From contig CADBUT010000329.1 in NCBI GenBank assembly GCA_902797925.1, positions 1-13,839 on the forward strand: a DNA stretch of 13,839 nucleotides, written 5' to 3'. Positions 1 to 6,231 of the stretch are shown here, piece after piece. Source of the DNA: an uncultured Spirochaetaceae bacterium. GTDB lineage: Bacteria > Spirochaetota > Spirochaetia > Treponematales > Treponemataceae. The notes beneath the pieces are model-generated. The model was given only the letters and a program-made list of their open reading frames with translations, did no database searches and was not told where the DNA came from. Position 1 is the stretch's first letter. Every line of letters starts with the position of its first letter. The position numbers were made by a program, and so were the translations under genes.

Positions 1-270
1 ATTTTTGATTAAGCCTGCAATACGCTTGTAGTGTATGCCTGTTACAGTCTGTTCGTGACCCCAGAAAAGGCCGTGATGAACAAAAAGCATCTGTGCTTTC
101 CATTCGGCGGCGCGGCTTATGGTTTCTTCACATGCATCAACAGCAAAAGCTACTTTTTTTATGTCTGCTCCGCTGTTTTCTACCTGCAGTCCGTTTTTCG
201 AAATGTCAGAAGAAAAATCCTCAATGTTTAAAAAGCTTCTGAAGTATTTATCCAATTCGTGCTGGTTCAT
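1..270 (-). CDS. Nif3-like dinuclear metal centre protein (YbgI/YqfO family), partial
   Basis: Only the first 90 codons are present; the gene runs off the left edge. The translation shows the family's N-terminal pattern: a short helix, then NGLQVE (residues 27-31), KKVAFAVDA with Asp45, and the metal-site motif LFVHHGLFW with His65-His66. In this family the paired histidines help bind a two-metal centre inside a toroidal hexamer. The cellular role is poorly defined; some members are annotated as GTP cyclohydrolase I type 2, which is doubtful. The ATG at 270 gives the expected N-terminus but has no Shine-Dalgarno sequence. The gene starts 21 bases after the stop of the membrane-protein gene on the same strand, so the two are probably co-transcribed. 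Family assignment is firm; function is not. Confidence 0.9.
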   Translation of the reverse strand, partial: MNQHELDKYFRSFLNIEDFSSDISKNGLQVENSGADIKKVAFAVDACEETISRAAEWKAQMLFVHHGLFWGHEQTVTGIHYKRIAGLIKN

Positions 271-291
271 ATTATAAAAAGGCAAGAATAC

Positions 292-1434
292 CTAAAATTC
301 CTCCTCTGGTGAATCTGAAGAAACTGAAGAATTCGATTCTTCGGCGTCAGCATTCTGTATCTGTACAAGCTTTGCTTTTTCTGCGCGTAAAGCAATCTGC
401 TGAGACTGAATCCAGCCGTCACTTGGCGCTTTTGCAACAAAAGTGTAGACAGCCGGCTCATTCACTGCAAAATTGCCCATGCCGCTTATATAGCCCGGTA
501 TGTTTTCATTAAGCTCAAAAACTGGAATATCAAGGTTTTCAGTTCCGCAAAAATCTTTTGCTGCCAGTGAAGCATTTCCGTCTGCAACAATGAGTGCAAT
601 CCTCTCAAAAAGGCCGGCTTCTTTTGCGCGTTCAGCAATTACCTTGAGTTCAGCTGTCTTTATCTGCCGCCATCTGTCGAGCTGGTCTTGGTCTTGCGGG
701 ATATTTTTGGCTTCATTTTTCAGTTTTTCTGCCTGCAGTACAAAAGAACGGAAAACGCGGAAATTCCAGAAAGATTCAAGATATGCATTGTCTTTGGCGT
801 AAAAATCCGCGCAGAGAACAATATTTCCTTTTCTTGTAATTGATTCAATAGTAAGGCTGTTTTCGTTTACTGAAGTATAAACATCCGGAATAAACAGAAC
901 GGCAGGCAGTTCATTTTCATTCTGCTGATTTGAATAAACCGAATAAGGAATGAATTTATACAAAACCGCAGTTACCGGCTCTTTTACGGAGCTTATCTGA
1001 GAAAAACCTTCAGCAAAAGAACCTGTCTGATTTTTTTTGATAATTTCAACGGCTTCACATTCCCGGCTGTTCAAATGCCTGAAAGTTGAAACAGGATAGA
1101 ATCTTATAATTAGATAACCGGCGCCTGCAATCAGCAGAATGCCCAAAAGCGAGACAATGACAGCGCCCGCTGTGTATACATCTGTTTTAAGCTGCTGAAA
1201 ACAGCGGCCGAGACTTCTCAAATTGAAAATGAAAATAAAAAGGCAGGGTATTGCAACCGCAAAAACAGAAAAAGACAATCCCTTTGCAAGAGTTAACAGA
1301 ACTAAAACGATAAAAGCAAATAATGAGAAAATAACCGAGGTGTCAACTTTATTGCGCTTTTTTATGAATGTTCTGAACACAACAGGCAGAAGCAGAAAAA
1401 GCACAAATAATTCACCTAAAAAGAGAACTCTCAT
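292..1434 (-). CDS. Four-helix membrane protein with C-terminal alpha/beta domain, function unknown
   Basis: I do not recognise a named family. The 380-residue protein begins with four hydrophobic segments at about residues 4-24, 33-51, 53-72 and 89-112. A soluble domain of about 265 residues follows and ends in an acidic Ser/Glu-rich tail (361-380). The soluble part alternates strands and helices: AVLFIPD (178-184), a RKGNIVLCADFYA stretch (201-213) and ERIALIVADGNAS (277-289). This resembles the core of alpha/beta hydrolases, where a 'Gly-x-val-val-x-x-Asp' strand is followed by a G-x-S-x-G nucleophile elbow. Here the elbow position reads VADGNASLAA, so a catalytic serine is not evident. 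That comparison is an inference. The ATG at 1434 lacks a Shine-Dalgarno sequence. The gene is divergent from the flavoprotein pair and precedes the Nif3-like gene. Confidence 0.8.
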   Translation of the reverse strand: MRVLFLGELFVLFLLLPVVFRTFIKKRNKVDTSVIFSLFAFIVLVLLTLAKGLSFSVFAVAIPCLFIFIFNLRSLGRCFQQLKTDVYTAGAVIVSLLGILLIAGAGYLIIRFYPVSTFRHLNSRECEAVEIIKKNQTGSFAEGFSQISSVKEPVTAVLYKFIPYSVYSNQQNENELPAVLFIPDVYTSVNENSLTIESITRKGNIVLCADFYAKDNAYLESFWNFRVFRSFVLQAEKLKNEAKNIPQDQDQLDRWRQIKTAELKVIAERAKEAGLFERIALIVADGNASLAAKDFCGTENLDIPVFELNENIPGYISGMGNFAVNEPAVYTFVAKAPSDGWIQSQQIALRAEKAKLVQIQNADAEESNSSVSSDSPEEEF

Positions 1435-1441
1435 GGTTTTA

Positions 1442-1471
1442 TATGATAAAGAAAAAACAGTGACGGCTCAA
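1442..1471 (-). promoter_or_regulatory. Candidate promoter for the membrane-protein gene
   Basis: On the minus strand, TTGAGC (1471-1466) is followed after 17 bases by TATCAT (1447-1442), a fair sigma-70-type pair. The start codon at 1434 lies only eight bases after the -10 box, so the transcript would have almost no leader. This fits the missing Shine-Dalgarno sequence. The call rests on box match and spacing only. Confidence 0.4.
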
Positions 1472-1499
1472 GCCCCGGAACACAGGCCGTGCTTTCAAA

Positions 1500-1536
1500 G
1501 AAAATGCATCTTACCTGCCTGAAAATGCAACTTACC
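1500..1536. repeat. Tandem direct repeat, candidate operator in a divergent spacer
   Basis: GAAAATGCATCTTACC (1500-1515) is repeated as GAAAATGCAACTTACC (1521-1536), matching at 15 of 16 positions. The period is exactly 21 bp, two helical turns, which places both copies on the same face of the DNA. It lies between the divergently transcribed membrane-protein gene and flavoprotein pair, the usual place for a shared regulator site. No regulator gene is visible in the window, so the protein that would bind is unknown. Confidence 0.5.
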
Positions 1537-1584
1537 GTTTCAGCGGTTCTGGCAAGGGGCTATATATGCTAAAATTAACACAAC

Positions 1585-1605
1585 GGCAGCAGAGATAATG
1601 CTGTT
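1585..1605. promoter_or_regulatory. Inverted repeat upstream of the iron-sulfur flavoprotein gene
   Basis: GGCAGCA (1585-1591) and TGCTGTT (1599-1605) can form a 7-bp stem with two G-U pairs around a 7-base loop. It lies 33 bases before the ATG at 1639. It could be a 5'-leader hairpin or a dyad operator; nothing in the sequence decides between them. Confidence 0.3.
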
Positions 1606-1638
1606 CTGTTATTCGTGCTGAAAACGGGAGAAAATAAT

Positions 1639-2175
1639 ATGAATCTGCTTCTTCATGACATAAAAGACGGAACATTTAATGCGGCAGCACCGGCTGATCC
1701 AAATTCATGGACAATCATCAATACTAATGTAAATGCAGTGCCTTGCAGGGGCTGCTTTGACTGCTGGCTGAAAAACAAGGGTTATTGCTTTTACAAAGAT
1801 GTTTTTGTTCATGCCGGCAGAGATTTCGATACCGCCGCTCAATGCTTTATCATTAGCGAAATGACATACGGCGGTTTGAGTGCGCCTGTAAAACGCTTTT
1901 TCGACAGAAGCATTTCAGCTTCTCTGCCGTTCTTCAAGTTTAACAAAGGTGAAGTTCACCATATGAGAAGATATAAGACCCGCCGCTCTTTTACTTTCTG
2001 CATTTACGGTTCTGCTGCAGAACTTGAAAAGCAGACGCTAAAAACTTATATAGAAAGAGTTTGTATAAACGGTGGTACAGAACTTAATGATGTCTTTTTT
2101 GTAAAAGATGCGCAGAATGCAAAAGACGTTTTTCTGCAATTTGCAGGCGGAAACACACTTAAAGAGGAAGAATAA
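1639..2175 (+). CDS. Iron-sulfur flavoprotein-like NAD(P)H/FMN reductase family protein
   Basis: A 178-residue flavodoxin-fold protein of the NADPH-dependent FMN reductase / iron-sulfur flavoprotein group. The cysteines C36, C39, C42 and C50 form the spacing CX2CX2CX7C, which fits the compact motif that binds a [4Fe-4S] cluster in the Isf family. The segment SEMTYGGLSAPVKRFFDRS matches the family's FMN-proximal loop and following helix. The N-terminus is short: the usual phosphate-binding loop (N-G-S-P-R type) and first helix are missing, and the protein passes from MNLLLHDI almost directly to the Cys motif. I chose the ATG at 1639 because GGGAG (1626-1630) lies eight bases upstream; an in-frame GTG at 1615 adds eight residues but does not restore the loop. 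It is followed two bases later by a second flavodoxin-like gene. Substrate unknown. Confidence 0.85.
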   Translation: MNLLLHDIKDGTFNAAAPADPNSWTIINTNVNAVPCRGCFDCWLKNKGYCFYKDVFVHAGRDFDTAAQCFIISEMTYGGLSAPVKRFFDRSISASLPFFKFNKGEVHHMRRYKTRRSFTFCIYGSAAELEKQTLKTYIERVCINGGTELNDVFFVKDAQNAKDVFLQFAGGNTLKEEE

Positions 2176-2177
2176 TT

Positions 2178-2924
2178 ATGAAGGTTTTGATTTTAAATGG
2201 AAGCCCGAGGGCTAAGGGCAGCGTATCCGGCTGCATTGCAAAAAAACTTAAGCATCTGCTTTTTGGCTGCACTACAGAAATCTGTCAGATAAAAGCCGGC
2301 TCCGGACAGGCAATTTTGGAAAAATTTAAGTCAATTGATGTGCTTGTATTCGCGCTTCCGCTTTATGTAGACGGAATGCCGTCACATGTTATTGATTTTC
2401 TAAAAAAGGCAGAGGCTTTCTGCAAAGAGAATAACTGCCGTTTTAATGTTTATACGCTTTCTAATAACGGCTTTATCGAAGGCAGGCAGAACGCCGTTCA
2501 TTTGGAACAGTTCCGCTGCTGGTGCTTGCGTGCCGGTGTTGACTGGGCTGGCGGTCTCGGCATTGGCGGCGGCGAAATGCTCCGCGTAATTTCGTGGATT
2601 TATCCGTGTCTTATAGCACTCAACCTTTTCTTTGCGTTTTTCTATCTTATAAAAGGCGCGGAACTCAATTTGCAGCTTTTTTCTCAGGTGTTGCAGAATC
2701 TTGGAGTTTATGCGTTCTTCTGCTGGCATTTTTGGTTCAGTCTGCTTGCTGTTTCGCGCGACATAAGGAAAAAACGCAAGGCGAAGAGAAACCGGTTTAC
2801 CAGAATAATTGTTCCGGCTTTTATTTTTATTGTTTTTGCTGATATTTTCATGGTTTTGTCTTCTCTTTTCAAAGGCAGGCTGATCTTTACACTTCTTGGA
2901 GCAGATAAAAAAACTGAAAAATAA
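2178..2924 (+). CDS. Membrane-anchored flavodoxin-like NAD(P)H oxidoreductase family protein
   Basis: This 248-residue protein has an N-terminal flavodoxin-like domain and a hydrophobic C-terminal half. The phosphate-binding loop NGSPRAKGS (7-15) is intact, followed by helix 1 and a second flavin-loop region (VFALPLYVDGMPSHVIDFL, about 57-75). GIGGGEM (128-134) precedes three likely membrane helices at 137-158, 172-192 and 209-231, with a basic stretch between the last two (RDIRKKRKAKRNR). It lacks the CX2CX2C motif of its upstream neighbour. GAGGAA (2164-2169), inside the end of the upstream gene, serves as ribosome binding site, and the stop and start are separated by two bases, so translation is probably coupled. 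The likely role is flavin-dependent redox chemistry at the inner face of the cytoplasmic membrane, with the neighbour as partner; that part is inference. Confidence 0.8.
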   Translation: MKVLILNGSPRAKGSVSGCIAKKLKHLLFGCTTEICQIKAGSGQAILEKFKSIDVLVFALPLYVDGMPSHVIDFLKKAEAFCKENNCRFNVYTLSNNGFIEGRQNAVHLEQFRCWCLRAGVDWAGGLGIGGGEMLRVISWIYPCLIALNLFFAFFYLIKGAELNLQLFSQVLQNLGVYAFFCWHFWFSLLAVSRDIRKKRKAKRNRFTRIIVPAFIFIVFADIFMVLSSLFKGRLIFTLLGADKKTEK

Positions 2925-2941
2925 TTCTTTTTTTCAGTTTT
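2910..2941 (+). terminator. Terminator after the flavoprotein pair
   Basis: AAAACTGAAAAA (2910-2921) and TTTTTCAGTTTT (2930-2941) form a 12-bp AT-rich stem around an 8-base spacer. T residues are in the descending arm. The hairpin overlaps the end of the coding region, as is common for intrinsic terminators. It is symmetrical enough to act in both directions. Confidence 0.55.
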
Positions 2942-2954
2942 ACAGCGATTTTAC

Positions 2955-2982
2955 TTGTGAAAATGAAATGTGATAGTAAAAT
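2955..2982 (+). promoter_or_regulatory. Candidate promoter of the cheY-like gene
   Basis: TTGTGA (2955-2960) and TAAAAT (2977-2982) are separated by 16 bases. Transcription would begin near 2989 and leave a leader of about 110 bases that contains the hairpins at 3018-3061. Confidence 0.45.
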
Positions 2983-3017
2983 TACTTTATTCATGCGGAA
3001 GGTTTTATACCTTTTGA

Positions 3018-3061
3018 GGACATGAACTGCGAAAGCAGTGTCCCTGTAGCTCGCTGCGGGG
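3018..3061 (+). promoter_or_regulatory. Two overlapping hairpins in the cheY-like leader
   Basis: Hairpin 1 pairs GGAC (3018-3021) with GTCC (3040-3043) and ACTGC (3026-3030) with GCAGT (3035-3039). It has a 4-base bulge and is closed by a GAAA tetraloop. Hairpin 2 pairs 3042-3049 with 3054-3061 (eight pairs including two G-U) around a 4-base loop. The two share bases 3042-3043, so they must compete there or trim by two pairs. No T run follows, so this is not an intrinsic terminator. I could not match it to a known riboswitch; the c-di-GMP class I core was considered and does not fit. Confidence 0.45.
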
Positions 3062-3100
3062 TATGTTAATTGATGTACCTGCATTTTAAGAAGGTGACTA

Positions 3101-3475
3101 ATGGCTAGAATTATGATTTGTGATGACGCAGCATTTATGCTTAAATCTTTGTCGCTGAGTGTCAGCAAGATGGGGCACGAAGTTGTTGCAGAAACAGAAG
3201 ACGGACAGGATGCTGTAAAAGCCTATATAAAAGAAAAACCAGACCTGGTGCTTATGGACATTTCAATGCCTGTCAAAGATGGTATTGAAACACTTAAAGA
3301 AATAATGAAAATAGACCCTGACGCAAAAGTAATTATTGTATCAGGCATGGGCTATCAGGAAAAAGTCATTCAGGCTGTCAAAGAAGGCGCAAAAGAATTC
3401 CTTGTTAAGCCTGTAACTTACCCGGATCTTGAAAGATGCATCAATAAATATGTGCCTGCGCCGGAATATGTGTGA
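3101..3475 (+). CDS. CheY-like single-domain response regulator
   Basis: A 124-residue stand-alone receiver domain with all key residues: acidic pair Asp8-Asp9, phospho-acceptor Asp53 in LVLMDISMP, Ser81 in IIVSGMG, and Lys103 in EFLVKPV. There is no DNA-binding or enzymatic output domain, so it should act by protein contact when phosphorylated, as chemotaxis CheY does. AAGGTG (3091-3096) supports the ATG at 3101. The gene is not in a che operon here; it is followed 55 bases later by a protein with a GHKL-type ATPase domain and an HDOD domain, which may be its partner. A role in flagellar switching is possible in a motile spirochaete but not shown by context. The structured leader is unusual for such a gene. 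Confidence 0.93.
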   Translation: MARIMICDDAAFMLKSLSLSVSKMGHEVVAETEDGQDAVKAYIKEKPDLVLMDISMPVKDGIETLKEIMKIDPDAKVIIVSGMGYQEKVIQAVKEGAKEFLVKPVTYPDLERCINKYVPAPEYV

Positions 3476-3530
3476 GAATTTTTAGTTTTTCTTGTTTTAC
3501 AGTGTTTTCTGTGATAACATAAAAAGTGCT

Positions 3531-5030
3531 ATGGCTGAAGAAAAACGTTTTAATGTAGATGCTGAAAAAATTAAGAAAGCTGCGCTTGCCGGCGTTCCGT
3601 TATCTCTTACAACTTATGTTCTGCCGCATGAAATGGAACTGTACATGAGCGATGTATTGTCCTGCTTTTTGGAAAGCCTCGGACAGTCACACATGACAGA
3701 TTATCTGGTTTATTGTCTAAATGAGCTGACAACAAACGCAAAAAAAGCGAATACCAAGCGCATTTATTTTTTGGAAAAGAATCTGGATATAAATAATCCC
3801 GCTGATTACGAAGAGGGCATGAAAACTTTCAAAAAGGACATGCTCGAAAAGCTCACCTATTATCTTGAAAAGCAGCGTGATGCCGGTCTTTATATCAAAG
3901 TTATTTTTTCAGCACGAAACAACAACATAAAGCTTGAAGTTAGAAACAACAGTGAACTTACTGTTTTTGAATACAAACGCATTCATGACAAAATCTGCCG
4001 TGCCCACACATATGCAAATATGAATGAAGCTCTGGAAAAGATAGTTGATGATACGGAAGGTGCCGGCCTCGGTCTTATTCTGATGATTCTGATGCTCAAG
4101 AAAATTGGGCTTACAGATGAATCCTATCAGATTTTTGTAGAGAACAAAGAAACTGTAGTCCGCGTAGAACTGCCGTTTCTTGATAAGCGTTCTAAAGAAT
4201 TCGATATTATTTCTCAGGAATTGGTAAATCTCATAGAAGAACTGCCGCCGTTCCCGGAAAATATTGTTGAGATTAACCGACTGATTGCAGACCCGGATTC
4301 AGATATGGCTGAAATTGCCATGTTCATAAACAACGACGTTGCTTTGGCGGCAGACCTGATTAAAATGGTCAATTCTGCGGCATTCAGGCCGGCAAATCCT
4401 ATTCAGAATGTTTATAGCGCTGTAAAAATGGTAGGGCTTGACGGCTTGCGCAACCTGCTGTTTTCTTTGGGCACTTTCAAGCTTTTGGGTGAAAACACTG
4501 AGGAAAAACGCCAGATGTGGGTTCATGCTTACAAGGTTGCGTTCTTCTCTCATAATATTGCCTGCTCTTTCTGTGCAAACGACAAGGCTGTTATGGCTGA
4601 TGCCTATGTATGCGGTCTGCTTCATGACATCGGTAAGGTGATTTTTACTACAACACACAATGATACAATGCGGCATCTTATTGCGGTTACTCAGCAGAAA
4701 AATATACCGCTGCAGGTAATTGAACAGATGATTTCAGGTACAAACCATGAAATTCTTGGTGCACGCATAGCTGAAAAATGGAATTTCCCTGAACCGATTG
4801 TTGTTTCAATTAAATATCACCATTCTCCGGAAGAAGCCCCGGAACAGTACAAAAAACTTGCCGCTCTTATTGCACTTGCAAACCAGATCTGCAATTACCT
4901 GGACGGTAAAGACACATTCCAGCAGATTTCGCATAGCTGCAAAGAAATGTTCGGCTTGAATAATGAAATGCAGTTCCGTTCTCTGGCAGAAAAGCTTAAC
5001 ATGCTGTTCCAGCGCGCAGAAGAAAAATAG
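3531..5030 (+). CDS. GHKL-type ATPase / HDOD domain signalling protein
   Basis: A 499-residue protein in two parts. Residues about 40-230 look like a histidine-kinase-type ATPase (GHKL) domain: an N-box ELTTNAKKAN (65-74, Asn69) and a G-box GAGLGL (177-182). There is no recognisable HisKA/DHp phospho-acceptor region before it. Residues about 245-440 form an HDOD domain (LPPFPENI, the NNDVALAADLIKMVNSA block, then CGLLHDIGK with His365-Asp366, and YHHS with His430-His431). HDOD domains resemble HD phosphohydrolases but many lack metal-binding residues; this copy keeps an HD pair and a later His pair. The ATG at 3531 is preferred over an in-frame TTG at 3492, although neither has a clear ribosome site. 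It lies 55 bases after the CheY-like gene. Signal, nucleotide use and partner are unknown. Confidence 0.88.
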   Translation: MAEEKRFNVDAEKIKKAALAGVPLSLTTYVLPHEMELYMSDVLSCFLESLGQSHMTDYLVYCLNELTTNAKKANTKRIYFLEKNLDINNPADYEEGMKTFKKDMLEKLTYYLEKQRDAGLYIKVIFSARNNNIKLEVRNNSELTVFEYKRIHDKICRAHTYANMNEALEKIVDDTEGAGLGLILMILMLKKIGLTDESYQIFVENKETVVRVELPFLDKRSKEFDIISQELVNLIEELPPFPENIVEINRLIADPDSDMAEIAMFINNDVALAADLIKMVNSAAFRPANPIQNVYSAVKMVGLDGLRNLLFSLGTFKLLGENTEEKRQMWVHAYKVAFFSHNIACSFCANDKAVMADAYVCGLLHDIGKVIFTTTHNDTMRHLIAVTQQKNIPLQVIEQMISGTNHEILGARIAEKWNFPEPIVVSIKYHHSPEEAPEQYKKLAALIALANQICNYLDGKDTFQQISHSCKEMFGLNNEMQFRSLAEKLNMLFQRAEEK

Positions 5031-5054
5031 CCCCGGTCATTGAGCAGCCCGCTT

Positions 5055-5082
5055 GTCATTGTCGGGCTTGACTGGACAATCC
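5055..5082. repeat. REP-like imperfect palindrome, copy 1
   Basis: GTCATT is followed by GTCGGG, a CTTGA centre, CTGGAC and AATCC. ATTGTC (5059-5064) pairs with GACAAT (5075-5080), and the inner arm is partly mismatched. Its layout (GTCATT, arm, CTTG centre, opposite arm) matches the element at 12108-12130, although the arms differ. It lies between the HDOD and HD-GYP genes. An overlapping 6-bp stem, AGCCCG/CGGGCT at 5046-5068, might help end transcription but has no T run. Confidence 0.45.
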
Positions 5083-5115
5083 TGTGAAATAATTTTTACA
5101 CTGAAAATTGAAAGC

Positions 5116-5144
5116 TTGCGCGCTGGAAGTTTCAATGTTATGCT
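5116..5144 (+). promoter_or_regulatory. Promoter placing the HD-GYP start codon at the transcription start
   Basis: TTGCGC (5116-5121) and TATGCT (5139-5144) are separated by 17 bases. The normal start point, seven bases after the -10 box, is 5151, the A of the ATG. No Shine-Dalgarno sequence sits at a workable distance. A leaderless message is therefore the simplest reading, inferred from spacing alone. Confidence 0.45.
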
Positions 5145-5150
5145 TTTTGT

Positions 5151-6203
5151 ATGAACTGTATTTTTCTATTAGGGCAAAATCCGAAGAAGAATGAGCTCCT
5201 GGATTCTGTGTTCAGAAAAGATTTTTCTGTCTCAACAAAAAGCTCCTCAAAAGAGGCTCTGGAAAGCTTTTTAAGTGAAAATCCTGTTCTTGTAATTGCT
5301 GACGCTTCTTTAACGGAAGAAACAAAATCTTTCTTAGCCGGCATAAAAAAATTGGATGTATACCCTTCAGTTCCTGTTCTTCTTATTGTGTCTTCTGAAT
5401 CAGCTGAATTTGCCGGAGATTTTCTGCTGCCCGGTATCTCAGACATAATTGAATTTCCTTTTAACACAGTAATAATGCGCCGCCGGGCTGAAAACCTGAT
5501 TTCTGAGTATTATTGCAGAAAAAACATTGAGGCGGAGGCAGCAAAAAAAGCAAAGCTGGCGCTTCTGCAGAAAAACGAAAAACTTGCTGTTTCAGAAACG
5601 CTTTTGGACAATTTCATGGAAATTGCCGTAAACAACGAATTTCTGGTTGGAACACACGCCGCAAGAATGCGCAAGTGTGTGCGCATATTTTTGCAGAACT
5701 ATGCCGAGGTTTTCCCGCAGGAGGAATTGTCTGATCAAAAAATAGAAGATATAGCCTATGCTTCTGTTTTTCATGATATGGGGAAACTTCTTGTTCCAAA
5801 AGAGATTCTGCTTAAAAGCACTGCTCTGACTGAAGACGAATATTCTGCTGTAAGGCAGCACACCGTTTTAGGTTCAAAGCTTTTGCGCGGTGTGCCACTT
5901 TTGCACCAGAAAGGGCTTTATAAGCTTTGCCAGGATATCTGTAAGCATCATCATGAACGCTGGAACGGCGAAGGCTACCCAGACGGCTTGAAAGGCGGAG
6001 AAATTTCTCTTGCGGCTCAGGTGGTGGGTATAATCGAAGCATATATTGCGCTTCAGGAAGTCCGTTCTTACAGAAAAGCCTTTTCTGAACCAGAAGCCTT
6101 TGGAAAAATTATGAACGGGAGCTGCGGTTCTTTCTCTAATAATATTATTCAGGTTTTTGAAAAGACCCGCGCCGCGCTGGAAGAAGCTTTTTCAAGTTTT
6201 TAA
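5151..6203 (+). CDS. HD-GYP domain protein with degenerate receiver, putative c-di-GMP phosphodiesterase
   Basis: A 350-residue protein. Residues 1-115 resemble a response-regulator receiver: Asp51 sits in the phospho-acceptor position (LVIADASL). The N-terminal acidic pair is replaced (FLLGQN), and the conserved Lys before Pro is replaced in IIEFPFN, so normal phosphorylation is doubtful. A linker helix (about 118-150) leads to an HD-GYP domain with H208-D209 in VFHDMGKLLVP, HHHERWNGEGYP (266-277) and a following RSYRKAF segment. HD-GYP enzymes degrade cyclic di-GMP. One deviation: the usual DxxDAL segment downstream of GYP reads EAYIAL (296-301), with Glu for the first Asp and Ile for the second. 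Activity is thus likely but not certain. It follows the HDOD gene by 120 bases and has its own promoter candidate. Confidence 0.9.
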   Translation: MNCIFLLGQNPKKNELLDSVFRKDFSVSTKSSSKEALESFLSENPVLVIADASLTEETKSFLAGIKKLDVYPSVPVLLIVSSESAEFAGDFLLPGISDIIEFPFNTVIMRRRAENLISEYYCRKNIEAEAAKKAKLALLQKNEKLAVSETLLDNFMEIAVNNEFLVGTHAARMRKCVRIFLQNYAEVFPQEELSDQKIEDIAYASVFHDMGKLLVPKEILLKSTALTEDEYSAVRQHTVLGSKLLRGVPLLHQKGLYKLCQDICKHHHERWNGEGYPDGLKGGEISLAAQVVGIIEAYIALQEVRSYRKAFSEPEAFGKIMNGSCGSFSNNIIQVFEKTRAALEEAFSSF

Positions 6204-6231
6204 GATTTTGTTCTAGAGGCAAGAGTGTTCC

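Noticed and set aside
271..276. TATAAT directly in front of the Nif3-like ATG on the minus strand
   Set aside because: Transcription would begin inside the coding region and there is no -35 match at the right distance; co-transcription with the upstream gene is simpler.
2989..3100. Cyclic di-GMP class I riboswitch in the cheY leader
   Set aside because: A GAAA tetraloop is present, but the conserved core segments and the receptor helix of that class are not found.
2887..3168. 93-codon open frame on the minus strand across the cheY leader
   Set aside because: It overlaps the cheY start, the hairpins and the upstream terminator, has no ribosome site, and the composition looks like non-coding AT-rich DNA.
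3493..3520. Separate promoter for the ATPase/HDOD gene (TTGTTT-N16-TAACAT)
   Set aside because: The boxes are weak and the gene is only 55 bases after the CheY-like gene; read-through is as likely.
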